Of a stretch of DNA of 64,000 nucleotides, positions 32,684-42,923 are shown piece after piece. The position numbers and the translations under genes were made by a program. The stretch spans positions 1-64,000 of the forward strand of contig NZ_JADJDO010000027.1 of assembly GCF_016702655.1 (NCBI RefSeq). Direction: 5' to 3'. The stretch's first letter is position 1, and every line of letters begins with the position of its first letter. Origin of the DNA: Ideonella sp. (lineage in GTDB: Bacteria; Pseudomonadota; Gammaproteobacteria; Burkholderiales; Burkholderiaceae_C). The notes below the pieces were generated by a model that was not told the origin of the DNA, did not search any database, and saw only the letters and a program-made list of their open reading frames with translations.

Positions 32684-33271
32684 TCAGCTACGCTGCCACA
32701 TCACGCCGTCTTCGGTCAGCATCGCGTCGAGCTGCAGGTCCTGGATGCCCTGGCGCAGCAGCGGCAGGAAGCCGAGCGAATAGCCGACGCCGACCGTGAT
32801 CGGGCGCGGTGCGAGGCTCGCCAGCGTCCGCCGATAGAAGCCCCCGCCATAGCCCATGCGCACGCCGCCCGGGCCGTAGCCCAGGCAGGGCATCAGCAGC
32901 AGTTGCGGGCGGAACGCCGGCGTGCCCTTGGGCTTGGGGATGTCGTAGGCGTCGGGCTCCATCGGGCAGCCGGGGAACCACATGTGGAACTCGAGCGCTT
33001 CGGTCGCCTTGTCGACCACCGGCAGCCCGATGATGCGCTCCTCGGGCTCGGTGGCGGCCTCGGTCCAGCGGTACAGCGCCGGCAGCGGGTCGAATTCGCC
33101 CTTGATCGGCCAGTACGCGCCGATCGTCGAGACGCGGTGCCCGACCAGCCACGCGCGCAGCACACTCTGCAGTTCGACCGCGCGCTCGAGGCGGTCGGGC
33201 AGTGCCTCGCGGGCGGCAATCAGCTTCTGGCGCAGCAGCGTTCGATCCTGGTCGGGGTGCGCAGCGGGCAT
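32684..33271 (-). CDS. 5-formyltetrahydrofolate cyclo-ligase family protein, paralogue 1
   Basis: 195 residues of the 5-FCL/YgfA family, which converts 5-formyl-THF to 5,10-methenyl-THF using ATP. An N-terminal helix bundle (RQKLIAAREALPDRLERAVE) is followed by IGAYWPIKGEFDPLPALY (substrate region), ERIIGLPVVDKATEALEFHM, LLLMPCLGYGPGGVRMGYGG and the ATP-site motif GYGGGFYRRTLASL. Convergent with metF, a folate gene, 12 bp apart. A second, diverged family member lies 590 bp upstream. Confidence 0.85.
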   Translation of the reverse strand: MPAAHPDQDRTLLRQKLIAAREALPDRLERAVELQSVLRAWLVGHRVSTIGAYWPIKGEFDPLPALYRWTEAATEPEERIIGLPVVDKATEALEFHMWFPGCPMEPDAYDIPKPKGTPAFRPQLLLMPCLGYGPGGVRMGYGGGFYRRTLASLAPRPITVGVGYSLGFLPLLRQGIQDLQLDAMLTEDGVMWQRS

Positions 33272-33857
<586 letters not shown>

Positions 33858-34448
33858 TCAGAGCGCGACACCGCGCTCGGTGAGCATCAGCGCCAGGGGC
33901 TGGTCGTGGGCCTGCGGCGCGAAGCGGGTCTCGTCGACTTCGGCCCGCGACCAGGCAATGCCGACCGCGGTGACGCCCGGATGCTGCGCCAGCCAGCGGT
34001 CGAAGAAGCCACCGCCGTAGCCGAGGCGGTAGCCCGAGCGCGTGAACGCGACGCACGGGACGAGCACGACGTCGGGCACGACTGCCGGCCCCGCGCCGGG
34101 CGCGGGCAGGCCGCACTCGTCGACACCGGCCGGCGGCACGCCATCCCAGGCCCGGAAGTGCATCGCGGGCGGCTGGCGTTGCGCAAAGGGGAGGGCCAGC
34201 TGCAACTTTGCCCCACGCCGGCCTTCCAAGGCTTCGATTGCGTTAAATTCACCGCGAACGGGCGCATACAGGCCCAGCAGGTCGGGTTCGAGATCGTCCA
34301 GCAGGCGTTGCAGATGCGCGGCCAGCGCCCGCTGTGCCTGCGGGGCCTGGGGACTGGCGGCGAAGGCCTCGCGATCGGCAAGGAACTGGCGCCGCAACGC
34401 CTGCCGATCGGTCGCGCTGGCGGAGGGAGCAGGGCTGGGTGGCGCCAT
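33858..34448 (-). CDS. 5-formyltetrahydrofolate cyclo-ligase family protein, paralogue 2
   Basis: 196 residues with the same fold: RQALRRQFLADREAFAASPQ, LLGLYAPVRGEFNAIEALE, VVLVPCVAFTRSGYRLGYGG and GYGGGFFDRWLAQHPG. The GYGGGFFDR motif (Asp present) is closer to the canonical form than GYGGGFYRR of paralogue 1. It is divergent from the lytic transglycosylase gene by 24 bp. Either paralogue could be the true cyclo-ligase; paralogue 2 keeps the more typical motif. Confidence 0.85.
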   Translation of the reverse strand: MAPPSPAPSASATDRQALRRQFLADREAFAASPQAPQAQRALAAHLQRLLDDLEPDLLGLYAPVRGEFNAIEALEGRRGAKLQLALPFAQRQPPAMHFRAWDGVPPAGVDECGLPAPGAGPAVVPDVVLVPCVAFTRSGYRLGYGGGFFDRWLAQHPGVTAVGIAWSRAEVDETRFAPQAHDQPLALMLTERGVAL

Positions 34449-34472
34449 GCGAACAATGGATTCCTGGACACG

Positions 34473-36506
34473 ATGACGAAGCGATCGAAGTCAGTATATG
34501 GGTGGGTGCTGTGGGCCTGGCTGGTTGCGCCGGGTCTCGTCGCCACCGCGCCGCCGGTGCTTGCGCAGAGCGGCGACCAGACCATCCTCGAGGCGCGCGA
34601 GGCGCTGCGCAAGAAGGACCGCAACCGCCTCGCCGCAGCGCGGGCCGCGGCCCAGGCCGACCGCCATCCGCTCGCGCAATGGGTGGACTACTGGGAGCTG
34701 AACAACCGGCTCGGCTCGGCGCAACAGGACGAGATCGACGCCTTCTACGCGCGCTGGAGCGGCACCTATGTCGAAGACCGGTTGCGCAACGACTGGCTGC
34801 TCGAACTCGGCCACAGGCGCGACTGGAAGAACTTCGCGGCCGACTACCCGCGCTTTCGCATGAACGACGACCGCGAGGTCAGTTGCTACGCGCTGCTGAC
34901 CGAGCACCTGGCGGGCAAGGACGTGCGCGAAGCCGCGCGCGACGCCTGGGCCGCGCAGCGCGATGCCGACGAAGGCTGCGCGCTGATGGCGTCCACGCTG
35001 TTCGAGGCCAGGCAGTTCGTGGCAGCGGATGTGTGGCGCAAGGCCCGCATCGCCGCCGATGCCAATCGCCCGCGCGCTGTGCGCCAGGCCGTCGGTCTGC
35101 TGCCGCGCGCCGATGCGAGCGGGCTGGACGCAGCGCTCGACCAGCCCACGCGCTACCTCGTGCGCACGGCCGGCCTGCACGGTCGCAACCACCCCGAGAT
35201 GGCCACGTTGGCGCTGATCCGCGTCGCGGCCAACGATCCCGACGTGGCGGCCGGGCTGCTCGTCAGCCGATGGGAGCGCGATCTGCCGGCGGACCTCGCG
35301 GCCTGGGCTTGGGCCGCGGCGGGCAGGCAGGCGGCATTGAAGCTGTCGTCGGAAGCGCCCAAGTACTTCCAGCGCGCAGCGCAGCTGGCGCTCAAGAGCG
35401 GCAAGACCGGGATCGACTGGCCCCACGAGATGCTGGCGTGGAAGGCGCGCGCTTCGCTGCGCAACACCGGCACGCCGCGTTGGCCCCAGGTGCTGCAGGC
35501 CATTTCCGCGATGAGCCCGGCCGAGCAGCGCGATCCGTCATGGGTGTACTGGCGCGCGCGGGCACTGCAGGCCATCGCCGACGGGACCGACACGCCCGAG
35601 GGCGAGGCGCAGAAGGCGCAGGCGAAGGAGTTGATGGCTTCCATCGCCGGCCAGTTGCACTTCTACGGAACGCTGGCCGCCGAGGATCTGGGGCTCAAGG
35701 TCGCGTTGCCGCCGCGCCCGGCAGGCCCGAGCGCGGCCGAGCGCGACGCTGCAGCGCGCAACCCCGGGCTCGCGCGCGCGCTCTTGCTGATCGCCATCGG
35801 GCTGCGCAACGAAGGCGTGCGCGAGTGGAACTTCACGCTGCGCGGGATGAACGATCGCGAGCTGCTCGCCGCGGCGCAGCTGGCCTGCGATGTCGAAGTC
35901 TGGGACCGCTGCATCAACACCAGCGACCGCACCCGCGGCGAGATCGACATCGTGCAGCGCTTCCCGACGCCGTTCCTGAAGGACGTGCTCTCGCGCACGC
36001 AGGACATCGGCCTCGACCCGGCCTATGTGTACGGCCTGATCCGCCAGGAGTCGCGCTTCGTGATGGATGCGCGCTCGGGCGTCGGCGCGTCGGGGCTGAT
36101 GCAGGTCATGCCGGCGACCGCGAAGTGGACGGCGAAGAAGATCGGCATGGACTATTCGCCCGACCTGTTGACCGATCGCGACGCCAACATCAGGCTCGGC
36201 ACCGCCTACCTCAAGCTCGTGCTGGACGACTTCGCGGGCTCGCAGCCGCTGGCTGCCGCAGCCTACAACGCCGGGCCGGGCCGCTCGCGGCGCTGGCGCG
36301 AAGGCCCGGTGCTCGAGGCCGCGATCTGGGCCGAGAACATCCCCTTCAACGAGACGCGCGATTACGTCAAGAAAGTGCTGTCCAATGCCACCTTCTATGC
36401 GGCACTGCTCGGGAACGGCGAAGTGCCGTCGCTGAAGAGCCGCCTCGGGCGGCCGGTCGGCCCGCGCGAGGCCGGCGCGGGATCGGTGGATCGGGAATTG
36501 CCGTAG
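34473..36506 (+). CDS. slt: Soluble lytic murein transglycosylase, Slt70-like
   Basis: 677-residue periplasmic enzyme that cleaves peptidoglycan glycan strands forming 1,6-anhydro ends. The signal peptide is VLWAWLVAPGLVATAPPVLA. A long alpha-superhelical U-domain (residues about 30-480) precedes the lysozyme-like catalytic domain: YVYGLIRQESRFVMDARSGV with catalytic Glu at about 524, GASGLMQVMPATAKW, and ANIRLGTAYLKLVLDDF, PLAAAAYNAGPGR. All goose-type SLT motifs are present. Intact. Confidence 0.92.
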   Translation: MTKRSKSVYGWVLWAWLVAPGLVATAPPVLAQSGDQTILEAREALRKKDRNRLAAARAAAQADRHPLAQWVDYWELNNRLGSAQQDEIDAFYARWSGTYVEDRLRNDWLLELGHRRDWKNFAADYPRFRMNDDREVSCYALLTEHLAGKDVREAARDAWAAQRDADEGCALMASTLFEARQFVAADVWRKARIAADANRPRAVRQAVGLLPRADASGLDAALDQPTRYLVRTAGLHGRNHPEMATLALIRVAANDPDVAAGLLVSRWERDLPADLAAWAWAAAGRQAALKLSSEAPKYFQRAAQLALKSGKTGIDWPHEMLAWKARASLRNTGTPRWPQVLQAISAMSPAEQRDPSWVYWRARALQAIADGTDTPEGEAQKAQAKELMASIAGQLHFYGTLAAEDLGLKVALPPRPAGPSAAERDAAARNPGLARALLLIAIGLRNEGVREWNFTLRGMNDRELLAAAQLACDVEVWDRCINTSDRTRGEIDIVQRFPTPFLKDVLSRTQDIGLDPAYVYGLIRQESRFVMDARSGVGASGLMQVMPATAKWTAKKIGMDYSPDLLTDRDANIRLGTAYLKLVLDDFAGSQPLAAAAYNAGPGRSRRWREGPVLEAAIWAENIPFNETRDYVKKVLSNATFYAALLGNGEVPSLKSRLGRPVGPREAGAGSVDRELP

Positions 36507-36548
36507 TCGTCAACCGCCGGCGCCTCGACGCGGGCTTTTGTGAATGTC

Positions 36549-37514
36549 ATGAACAACAACCTCCTCATCCTCGGCGGCAGCGGATTCATCGGCAGCGCGC
36601 TGTGCGAGAAGCTCGTGCGCCGCAATCGCGGCGGCAACGAACGCATCACCGTCGCGAGCCGGCGCCTCTCGCATGCGCGCCATCTGCAGCCGTTGCCCAC
36701 GGTCGAGATCGTCGAAGCCGACTTGTATGACGACGATCAACTTGCGCGCCTCGTCGCCGGGCGCGACGCGGTGGTCAACCTGATCGGCATCCTGCACGGG
36801 CGCGAGCAGGATTTCGAGCGTGTGCACGCTGAACTGCCGCGAAGGCTGGCGCTTGCCTGCCTCGCGGCCGGCACGCGTCGCGTGATCCACCTGAGCGCGC
36901 TCGGCGCCGACGCGCAGGCGCCGTCGATGTACCTGCGCTCCAAGGCCGCCGGCGAAGCGGCGCTGCTGCAGCAACCCGGGCTGGCGGTGACCTGCCTGCG
37001 CCCGTCGGTGGTGTTCGGCGCGGGCGATCGATTCATCAACCTCTTTGCCACGTTGCAGGCGTTCGCCCCGCTGGTGCCGCTGGCCGGCGCGGCGGCGCGC
37101 TTCCAGCCGGTCTGGGTCGAGGACCTGGCCGAAGCCATCCTGTGCGTGCTCGACGACCCGGCAACGGCCGGGCAGACGCTGGAATGCGCCGGCCCGCGCG
37201 TCTACACGCTCGCCGAACTGGTGCGCCTGGCAGGTTGCTGGTCGGGTCACCGGCGCTGGGTCTGGCCGCTGCCTTCGGCGCTGGCCTGGCCGATGGCCTG
37301 GTGCATGGAGTGGATGCCAGGCGGACCCCTGATGTCGCGCGACAACCTGCTCTCGATGGAAGTGCCCAACGTCGCAAGCGGCCACCGTCCCGGGCTCGAA
37401 TCGCTGGGCATCACGCCGACGCCGCTCGAGGCGATCGGCCCCGGCATGCTGGGCGGCGGTGGCGAACTGGCGCGGCTGGATCGCTGGCGCGCCCAGGTGC
37501 ACGCGAGCCGCTGA
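36549..37514 (+). CDS. NDUFA9-like atypical SDR (NAD-dependent epimerase family)
   Basis: 321 residues with a Rossmann fold: NNLLILGGSGFIGSALCEKL is the nucleotide-binding motif, DAVVNLIGILHGREQDFERV follows. The catalytic Tyr-x3-Lys is replaced by the arrangement SMYLRSKAAGEAAL (Tyr-x3-Lys retained as YLRSK). TCLRPSVVFGAGDRFINLF, then VWVEDLAEAI, match the complex I NDUFA9-like subfamily common in Burkholderiales. Function in bacteria is not established. ATG 36549 is preferred over GTG 36540. Confidence 0.8.
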   Translation: MNNNLLILGGSGFIGSALCEKLVRRNRGGNERITVASRRLSHARHLQPLPTVEIVEADLYDDDQLARLVAGRDAVVNLIGILHGREQDFERVHAELPRRLALACLAAGTRRVIHLSALGADAQAPSMYLRSKAAGEAALLQQPGLAVTCLRPSVVFGAGDRFINLFATLQAFAPLVPLAGAAARFQPVWVEDLAEAILCVLDDPATAGQTLECAGPRVYTLAELVRLAGCWSGHRRWVWPLPSALAWPMAWCMEWMPGGPLMSRDNLLSMEVPNVASGHRPGLESLGITPTPLEAIGPGMLGGGGELARLDRWRAQVHASR

Positions 37515-37924
37515 GGCATTGGCATCGCCTTCGGCGGTGCCCGGGCGCGCGCCAGTACTCGGGCTCCGGGCGATCACGGCGCCCGCTGACGAGTACCCGC
37601 CACTCTCTGGCCCGAGACGCGGCCCGTGCATGCACTCGGCGCACACGGTGAGCCTGCCGGACGCGAGCTCACCGGGCGAAAAGGGGGGGCTCGATAGATC
37701 GTCACCCTTGGTCGACACGCCCTGGCCATTTTCGAGCACAGGCCTTGCGGACAGAGCCCGACCTCGTACGACCAGGCGCGCCCTGGCGCCACTCGCAATC
37801 CATGTTGCTTGGTTCACATCAACAATGGGTCACATTAAGTTGACACTTACATAGTTGAACTATAAACTTTATGCCGAACGATGGATCAACCCCATCTGAT
37901 CCTGATGTTGGAAGGGCGTGACGC
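37515..37924. other. Intergenic region upstream of the 2-aminobenzoyl-CoA cluster
   Basis: 410 bp with no credible gene. The right end is AT-richer and carries the promoter and operator listed at 37840-37863. The left part holds only a short G-run (37682-37689). Confidence 0.6.
37840..37863 (+). promoter_or_regulatory. Promoter with overlapping MarR-type palindrome
   Basis: TTGACA at 37840-37845 is a consensus -35 box, followed after about 16 bases by an AT-rich -10 region (ATAAAC). The perfect palindrome ATAGTT-G-AACTAT (37851-37863) lies between them. It is the only AT-rich segment for several hundred bases. The MarR protein encoded at 40318 is the likely ligand-responsive repressor. Confidence 0.6.
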
Positions 37925-40300
37925 ATGAAGATCGTCTGCATTGGCGGCGGCCCGGCGGGCCTGTACTTCGCGCTGCTGATGAAGCAGCAGGACCCGGCGC
38001 ACGAGATCGTGGTCGTCGAGCGCAACCTGCCTTACGACACCTTCGGCTGGGGTGTCGTGTTCTCCGACGCCACGATGGACAACATGCGCGTCTGGGACGC
38101 GCCCACGGCCGCGTCCATCGAGCAGGCGTTCAACCACTGGGACGACATCGAGCTCCACTTCAAGGGCCGCGTGATCCGCAGCGGCGGCCACGGCTTCGTC
38201 GGCATCGGGCGCAAGAAGCTGCTCAACATCCTGCAGGCGCGCTGCGAGGAGCTCGGCGTGCAGCTCGTCTTCGAGCGCGAGGTGCTGTCGGCCGACGAGT
38301 ACGCCGATGCCGACCTCGTGATTGCCTCCGACGGCATCAACTCGCGCATCCGCAACCAGTACGCCGACGTCTTCAAGCCCGACATCGTCACGCGCCCCAA
38401 CCGCTACATCTGGCTCGGCACGAACAAGCTCTACGACGCCTTCACCTTCCTGTTCGAGAAGACCGAACATGGCTGGTTCCAGGCCCATGTCTACAAGTTC
38501 GACGACAAGACGACGACCTTCATCGTCGAGGCGCCGGAGCCGGTGTGGAAGGCGCACGGCCTCGACAGCGCCGACCAGGATCAGTCGATCGCCTTCTGTG
38601 AAAGGCTCTTTGCCGCCAACCTGCAGGGCGCGAAGCTGATGACGAACGCGCGCCACCTGCGCGGCTCGGCCTGGCTTGCCTTCCAGCGCGTCAAATGCGA
38701 GCAGTGGTCCCACTTCAACGGCCGCAACCATGTGGTGCTGATGGGCGACGCGGTGCACACCGCGCACTTCGCGATCGGCTCGGGCACCAAGCTCGCGATC
38801 GAGGACGCGATCGAGCTCACGCGCCAGTTCCGCGACGCCGGCGGCGCGACGCGCGAGCACATCCCGGCCGTGCTCGAGCGCTACCAGGCGCTGCGCAATG
38901 TCGACGTGCTCAAGCTACAGAACGCGGCCTGGAACGCGATGGAGTGGTTCGAGGTCGTGGGCCGGCGCTACGCCGACACGCTGCCGCCCGAGCAGTTCAT
39001 GTATTCGATGCTGACGCGCTCGCAGCGCATCTCGCACGAGAACCTGCGCCTGCGCGACGCGGCCTGGCTGGCCGGGTTCGAGCGCTGGTTCGCCGAGCGC
39101 GCGGCCGAGCAGAGCGGCGTCGCCGCGCAACCCGGCGCGACGCCGCCGATGTTCACGCCGTTCAAGGTGCGCGACGTCGTGCTGCGCAACCGCGTCGTCG
39201 TCTCGCCGATGGCGCAGTACTCGTGCATCGACGGACTGCCGGCCGACTACCACCTCGTGCACCTCGGCGCGCGCGCGATGGGCGGCGCCGGCATGGTCGT
39301 CGCCGAGATGACCTGCCCTTCGCCCGACGCGCGCATCACGCCGCAATGCCCGGGGCTGTGGAACGAGGCCCAGCGCGACGCGTGGAAGCGCATCGTCGAC
39401 TGGGTGCATCGCGAGACGGACGCCAAGATCGCACTGCAGCTCGGCCACGCCGGCCCCAAGGGATCGACGAACGCGCCGTGGGACGGGTCCGGTGCCGACC
39501 AGCCGCTCGCCGAAGGCAACTGGCCGCTCGTCGCCGCTTCCGCGCAGGCCTACCTCGACGAAGGCGGCCAGGTGCCGCGCGCGATGACGCGCGCCGACAT
39601 GGACCGCGTGCGCGACGATTTCGTGCGCAGCGCGCGCTTCGCCGCCGAGGCCGGCTTCGACTGGCTCGAACTGCACTGCGCGCACGGCTACCTGCTGTCG
39701 TCCTTCATCTCGCCGCTGACCAACCGGCGCAGCGACGACTACGGCGGCAGCCTCGCCAAGCGCCTGCGCTATCCGCTCGAGGTGTTTGCCGCGCTGCGCG
39801 AAGTCTGGCCGCAGCACCTGCCGATGTCGGTGCGCATCTCGGCGCACGACTGGACGCCCGGCGGCATCACGCCCGACGACGCGGTCGAGATCGCGCGCGC
39901 CTTCAAGGCGGCCGGCGCCGACCTGATCGACTGCTCGTCGGGCCAGGTCAGCGCAAAGCAGCGGCCGACCTACGGCCGCATGTACCAGACGCCGTTTGCC
40001 GACCGCATCCGCAACGAGGCCGGCATCGCGACGATCGCGGTCGGCGCGATCTCCGAGGCCGACCACGTCAACAGCATCATCGCCGCCGGACGCGCCGACC
40101 TGTGCGCCGTCGGCCGGCCGCACCTGGCCAACCCGGCCTGGACGCTGATGGAGGCGGCGCGCATCGGCTATGCGGCGCAGCCCTGGCCGAAGCAGTACCT
40201 CGCGGCCAAGCAGCAGCTCGAACGCAACCTCGAGCGCGAGCGCGCGCAGGCTGGCCCGGCGGCGAGCGGCGAGCAGGCCAACCGCGCGCTCGGCATCTGA
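37925..40300 (+). CDS. 2-Aminobenzoyl-CoA (or salicylyl-CoA) monooxygenase/reductase, fused FAD + OYE domains
   Basis: 791-residue two-domain flavoenzyme. Residues 1-400 are an FAD aromatic hydroxylase (KIVCIGGGPAGLYFALLMKQ; second FAD motif VVLMGDAVHTAHFAIGSG). From about residue 409 there is an old-yellow-enzyme domain (FTPFKVRDVVLRNRVVVSPM, then LGHAGPKGS and FDWLELHCAHGYLLSSFISP). This fusion is known from 2-aminobenzoyl-CoA monooxygenase/reductase of Azoarcus evansii and from salicylyl-CoA 5-hydroxylase. It hydroxylates the CoA-activated ring and, in the former case, also reduces it. The neighbouring CoA ligase and beta-oxidation genes favour the aminobenzoyl-CoA route. Confidence 0.85.
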   Translation: MKIVCIGGGPAGLYFALLMKQQDPAHEIVVVERNLPYDTFGWGVVFSDATMDNMRVWDAPTAASIEQAFNHWDDIELHFKGRVIRSGGHGFVGIGRKKLLNILQARCEELGVQLVFEREVLSADEYADADLVIASDGINSRIRNQYADVFKPDIVTRPNRYIWLGTNKLYDAFTFLFEKTEHGWFQAHVYKFDDKTTTFIVEAPEPVWKAHGLDSADQDQSIAFCERLFAANLQGAKLMTNARHLRGSAWLAFQRVKCEQWSHFNGRNHVVLMGDAVHTAHFAIGSGTKLAIEDAIELTRQFRDAGGATREHIPAVLERYQALRNVDVLKLQNAAWNAMEWFEVVGRRYADTLPPEQFMYSMLTRSQRISHENLRLRDAAWLAGFERWFAERAAEQSGVAAQPGATPPMFTPFKVRDVVLRNRVVVSPMAQYSCIDGLPADYHLVHLGARAMGGAGMVVAEMTCPSPDARITPQCPGLWNEAQRDAWKRIVDWVHRETDAKIALQLGHAGPKGSTNAPWDGSGADQPLAEGNWPLVAASAQAYLDEGGQVPRAMTRADMDRVRDDFVRSARFAAEAGFDWLELHCAHGYLLSSFISPLTNRRSDDYGGSLAKRLRYPLEVFAALREVWPQHLPMSVRISAHDWTPGGITPDDAVEIARAFKAAGADLIDCSSGQVSAKQRPTYGRMYQTPFADRIRNEAGIATIAVGAISEADHVNSIIAAGRADLCAVGRPHLANPAWTLMEAARIGYAAQPWPKQYLAAKQQLERNLERERAQAGPAASGEQANRALGI

Positions 40301-40317
40301 ATCGATCCTTGACGCCC

Positions 40318-40878
40318 ATGCCTGCCCGCAGCCAAGCCCAGCGCCTTGACCTGCCGGCCCTGCTCGGCGAGGACAGCATCGGCGTCGAAGGCCGGGCGGC
40401 CGACAGCGACCACCTCGCGCTCAAGGTCTGGCTGCGGCTGCTCGCCTGCAGCACGCAGATCGAGACCGAGATCCGAAAGCGCCTGCGCGCGCGCTTCGGC
40501 ATCACGCTGCCGCGCTTCGACTACCTGGCGCAGCTCTACCGCCACCCCGATGGCCTGCGCATGAACATGCTGTCGCGCTACATGATGGTCACCGGCGGCA
40601 ACATCACCGGCCTGACCGACGAGCTCGAGAAGGACGGCCTCGTGGTGCGCGAAACCGAAGCCAGCGACCGCCGCTCGACCCGCATCACGCTGACCGAGGC
40701 CGGCCGGCGCGCCCTCGAGCGCATCGCCGCCGAGCACGAATCCTGGCTCGACGAGCTGTTCGGCGGCGTGAGCCCGGCCGGGCAGGAAGCCCTGTACGAA
40801 CAACTCGGCCAGCTGCGGGTGCAACTCGCCAGGCCGGGCCCAACCCATCCCAACCCCGCTCCCAAGGAGAAATCATGA
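40318..40878 (+). CDS. MarR-family transcriptional regulator of the aryl-CoA cluster
   Basis: 186 residues. LKVWLRLLACSTQIETEIRK leads into the winged helix: GITLPRFDYLAQLYRHPDGL, MNMLSRYMMVTGGNITGLTD (recognition helix) and ELEKDGLVVRETEASDRRST (wing). It resembles regulators of benzoate-CoA-type pathways that respond to aryl-CoA esters. It is the second gene of the cluster, and its stop overlaps the next gene's ATG. It probably autoregulates through the palindrome at 37851-37863. Confidence 0.85.
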   Translation: MPARSQAQRLDLPALLGEDSIGVEGRAADSDHLALKVWLRLLACSTQIETEIRKRLRARFGITLPRFDYLAQLYRHPDGLRMNMLSRYMMVTGGNITGLTDELEKDGLVVRETEASDRRSTRITLTEAGRRALERIAAEHESWLDELFGGVSPAGQEALYEQLGQLRVQLARPGPTHPNPAPKEKS

Positions 40879-41739
40879 GCAATGCAACGACCGAACGCAT
40901 GGACCCCGCGCTGGCGCGCGGCAACACCTTCAAGGCGGCCGACTACCGCGCCGAGCATTTCCTGTGGCAGGTCAGCGACCGCGTCGCGACCTTGACCTTG
41001 AACCGCGCCGAGCGCAAGAATCCGATCACCTTCGATTCGTATGCCGAGATGCGCGACCTGTTCGGGCGCTTGCGCCACGCGACCGACGTCCACGCCGTCG
41101 TGCTGCACGGCGCGGGTGGCAACTTCTGCTCCGGCGGCGACGTGCACGAGATCATCGGCCCGCTGATCAAGTTGAAGGCGCCCGAACTGCTGCTGTTCAC
41201 GCGCATGACGGGCGAGCTCGTCAAGACCATGCGCCATTGCCCGCAGCCCATCGTGGCCGCGATCGACGGCGTGTGCGCCGGGGCCGGCGCGATCCTCGCG
41301 ATGGCGTCCGACATCCGCTATGGCACCGCGCGCACCAAGACCGCGTTCCTCTTCAACCGCGTCGGCCTGGCGGGCTGCGACATGGGCGCGTGCGGCATCC
41401 TGCCGCGCATCATCGGCCAGGGCCGCGCGTCCGAGCTGCTCTACACCGGCCGCGCACTGGGCGGCGAGGAAGCGCTCGCGTGGGGTTTCCTGAACCGCCT
41501 GTGCGCGCCCGAGGCGGTGCTCGGCGACGCCCAGGCGCTGGCGCACGAACTCGCGCACGGCCCGACGTTTGCCAACGGCATCACCAAGACCATGCTGCAA
41601 CAGGAATGGGCGATGGACGATCGACGAAGCCATCGAGGCCGAGGCCCAGGCCCAGGCGATCTGCATGCTGACCGAGGACTTCGGGCGTGCCTATCACGCC
41701 TTCGTCGCCAAGCAGAAGCCCGTCTTCGAAGGCAATTGA
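40875..41739 (+). CDS. Enoyl-CoA hydratase/isomerase family protein (frameshifted)
   Basis: Crotonase-fold protein acting on CoA thioesters in the beta-oxidation-like part of the pathway. It shows HFLWQVSDRVATLTLNRAER, the oxyanion-hole region GAGGNFCSGGDVHEIIGPL and IDGVCAGAGAILAMASDIRY, then FLFNRVGLAGCDMGACGILP. An extra G near 41616 disrupts the frame; the true end (TIDEAIEAEAQAQAICML ... KPVFEGN) reaches a stop at 41739. About 288 residues. Translationally coupled to the MarR gene. Confidence 0.85.
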
Positions 41740-41748
41740 AAGCATGCG

Positions 41749-42918
41749 ATGAGCGATACCCGCTACCTCGACTGGCCGTTCCTCGACGAACGGCACCGCG
41801 TGCTCGCGCGCTCGCTCGACGAGTGGGCCGCGGCCAACATCGCGCACGCGCACGGGCCGGACGTCGACGCCGAGTGCAAGGCGCTCGTGCGCCGGCTCGG
41901 CGACGCCGGCTGGCTGCGGTACGCCGTCGCCGGGACGGCCTGCGGCGGCGCGGGCGAGGCGCTGGACACGCGCGCGCTGTGCCTGATCCGCGAGACGCTC
42001 GCCCGCCACGCGGGGCTGGCGGACTTCGCGTTCGCGATGCAGGGCCTCGGCTCGGGGGCGATCTCGCTCGCCGGCACGCCCGGGCAAAGGGAACGCTACC
42101 TCACGCGCGTCGCGCGCGGCGAGGCGCTGGCCGCGTTCGCGCTGTCGGAGCCCGACGCGGGCTCCGACGTCGGCGCGATGGCCTGCGCCGGCCGCGTCGA
42201 GGGCGACGCGGTCGTGATCGACGGCCAGAAGAGCTGGATTTCCAACGGCGGCATCGCCGACTTCTACGTCGTCTTCGTGCGCACCGGCGAAGCACCCGGC
42301 GTGCGCGGCATCTCGGCCTTCATCGTCGACGCGGGCACGCCGGGATTCGAGGTCGCCGAGCGCATCGACGTCATTGCGCCCCACCCGCTCGCGCGCCTGC
42401 GCTTCACGGGGTGCCGCGTGCCGCTCGCGCAGCGCCTCGGCGCGCCGGCCGAAGGCTTCAAGATCGCGATGCGCACGCTCGACGTGTTTCGCACCTCGGT
42501 CGCTGCGGCGGCGCTCGGCTTCGCGCGGCGCGCGCTCGACGAGGCGCTCGCGCGCGCGACGACGCGGCGCATGTTCGGCCAGACGCTCGCCGACTTCCAG
42601 CTCACGCAGGCCAAGCTCGCGCAGATGGCCACCACCATCGAGAGCTCTGCGCTGCTCGTGGCGCGCGCCGCCTGGCTGCGCGACCAGGGCCAGAGCATCA
42701 CGCGCGAAGCGGCGATGGCCAAGATGGTCGCCACCGAAGGCGCGCAGAAGGTCATCGACGATGCGGTGCAGATCTTCGGCGGCCTGAGCGTCGTCAGCGA
42801 AATGCCAGTCGAGCGGCTGTACCGCGAGATCCGCTCGCTGCGCATCTACGAGGGCGCGACCGAGGTCCAGCAGCTCATCATCGGGCGCGACCTGATCAAG
42901 GCGTTCGGCAAGGGATAG
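41749..42918 (+). CDS. Acyl-CoA dehydrogenase
   Basis: 389-residue FAD enzyme that makes the alpha,beta double bond in acyl-CoA substrates. Family signatures include FALSEPDAGSDVGAMACAGR, GQKSWISNGGIADFYVVFVR and the C-terminal YREIRSLRIYEGATEVQQLI, with the catalytic Glu in YEGAT. Within the cluster it would oxidise the reduced ring or ring-opened CoA intermediate. Intact; starts 9 bp after the hydratase. Confidence 0.9.
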   Translation: MSDTRYLDWPFLDERHRVLARSLDEWAAANIAHAHGPDVDAECKALVRRLGDAGWLRYAVAGTACGGAGEALDTRALCLIRETLARHAGLADFAFAMQGLGSGAISLAGTPGQRERYLTRVARGEALAAFALSEPDAGSDVGAMACAGRVEGDAVVIDGQKSWISNGGIADFYVVFVRTGEAPGVRGISAFIVDAGTPGFEVAERIDVIAPHPLARLRFTGCRVPLAQRLGAPAEGFKIAMRTLDVFRTSVAAAALGFARRALDEALARATTRRMFGQTLADFQLTQAKLAQMATTIESSALLVARAAWLRDQGQSITREAAMAKMVATEGAQKVIDDAVQIFGGLSVVSEMPVERLYREIRSLRIYEGATEVQQLIIGRDLIKAFGKG

Positions 42919-42923
42919 ACATC

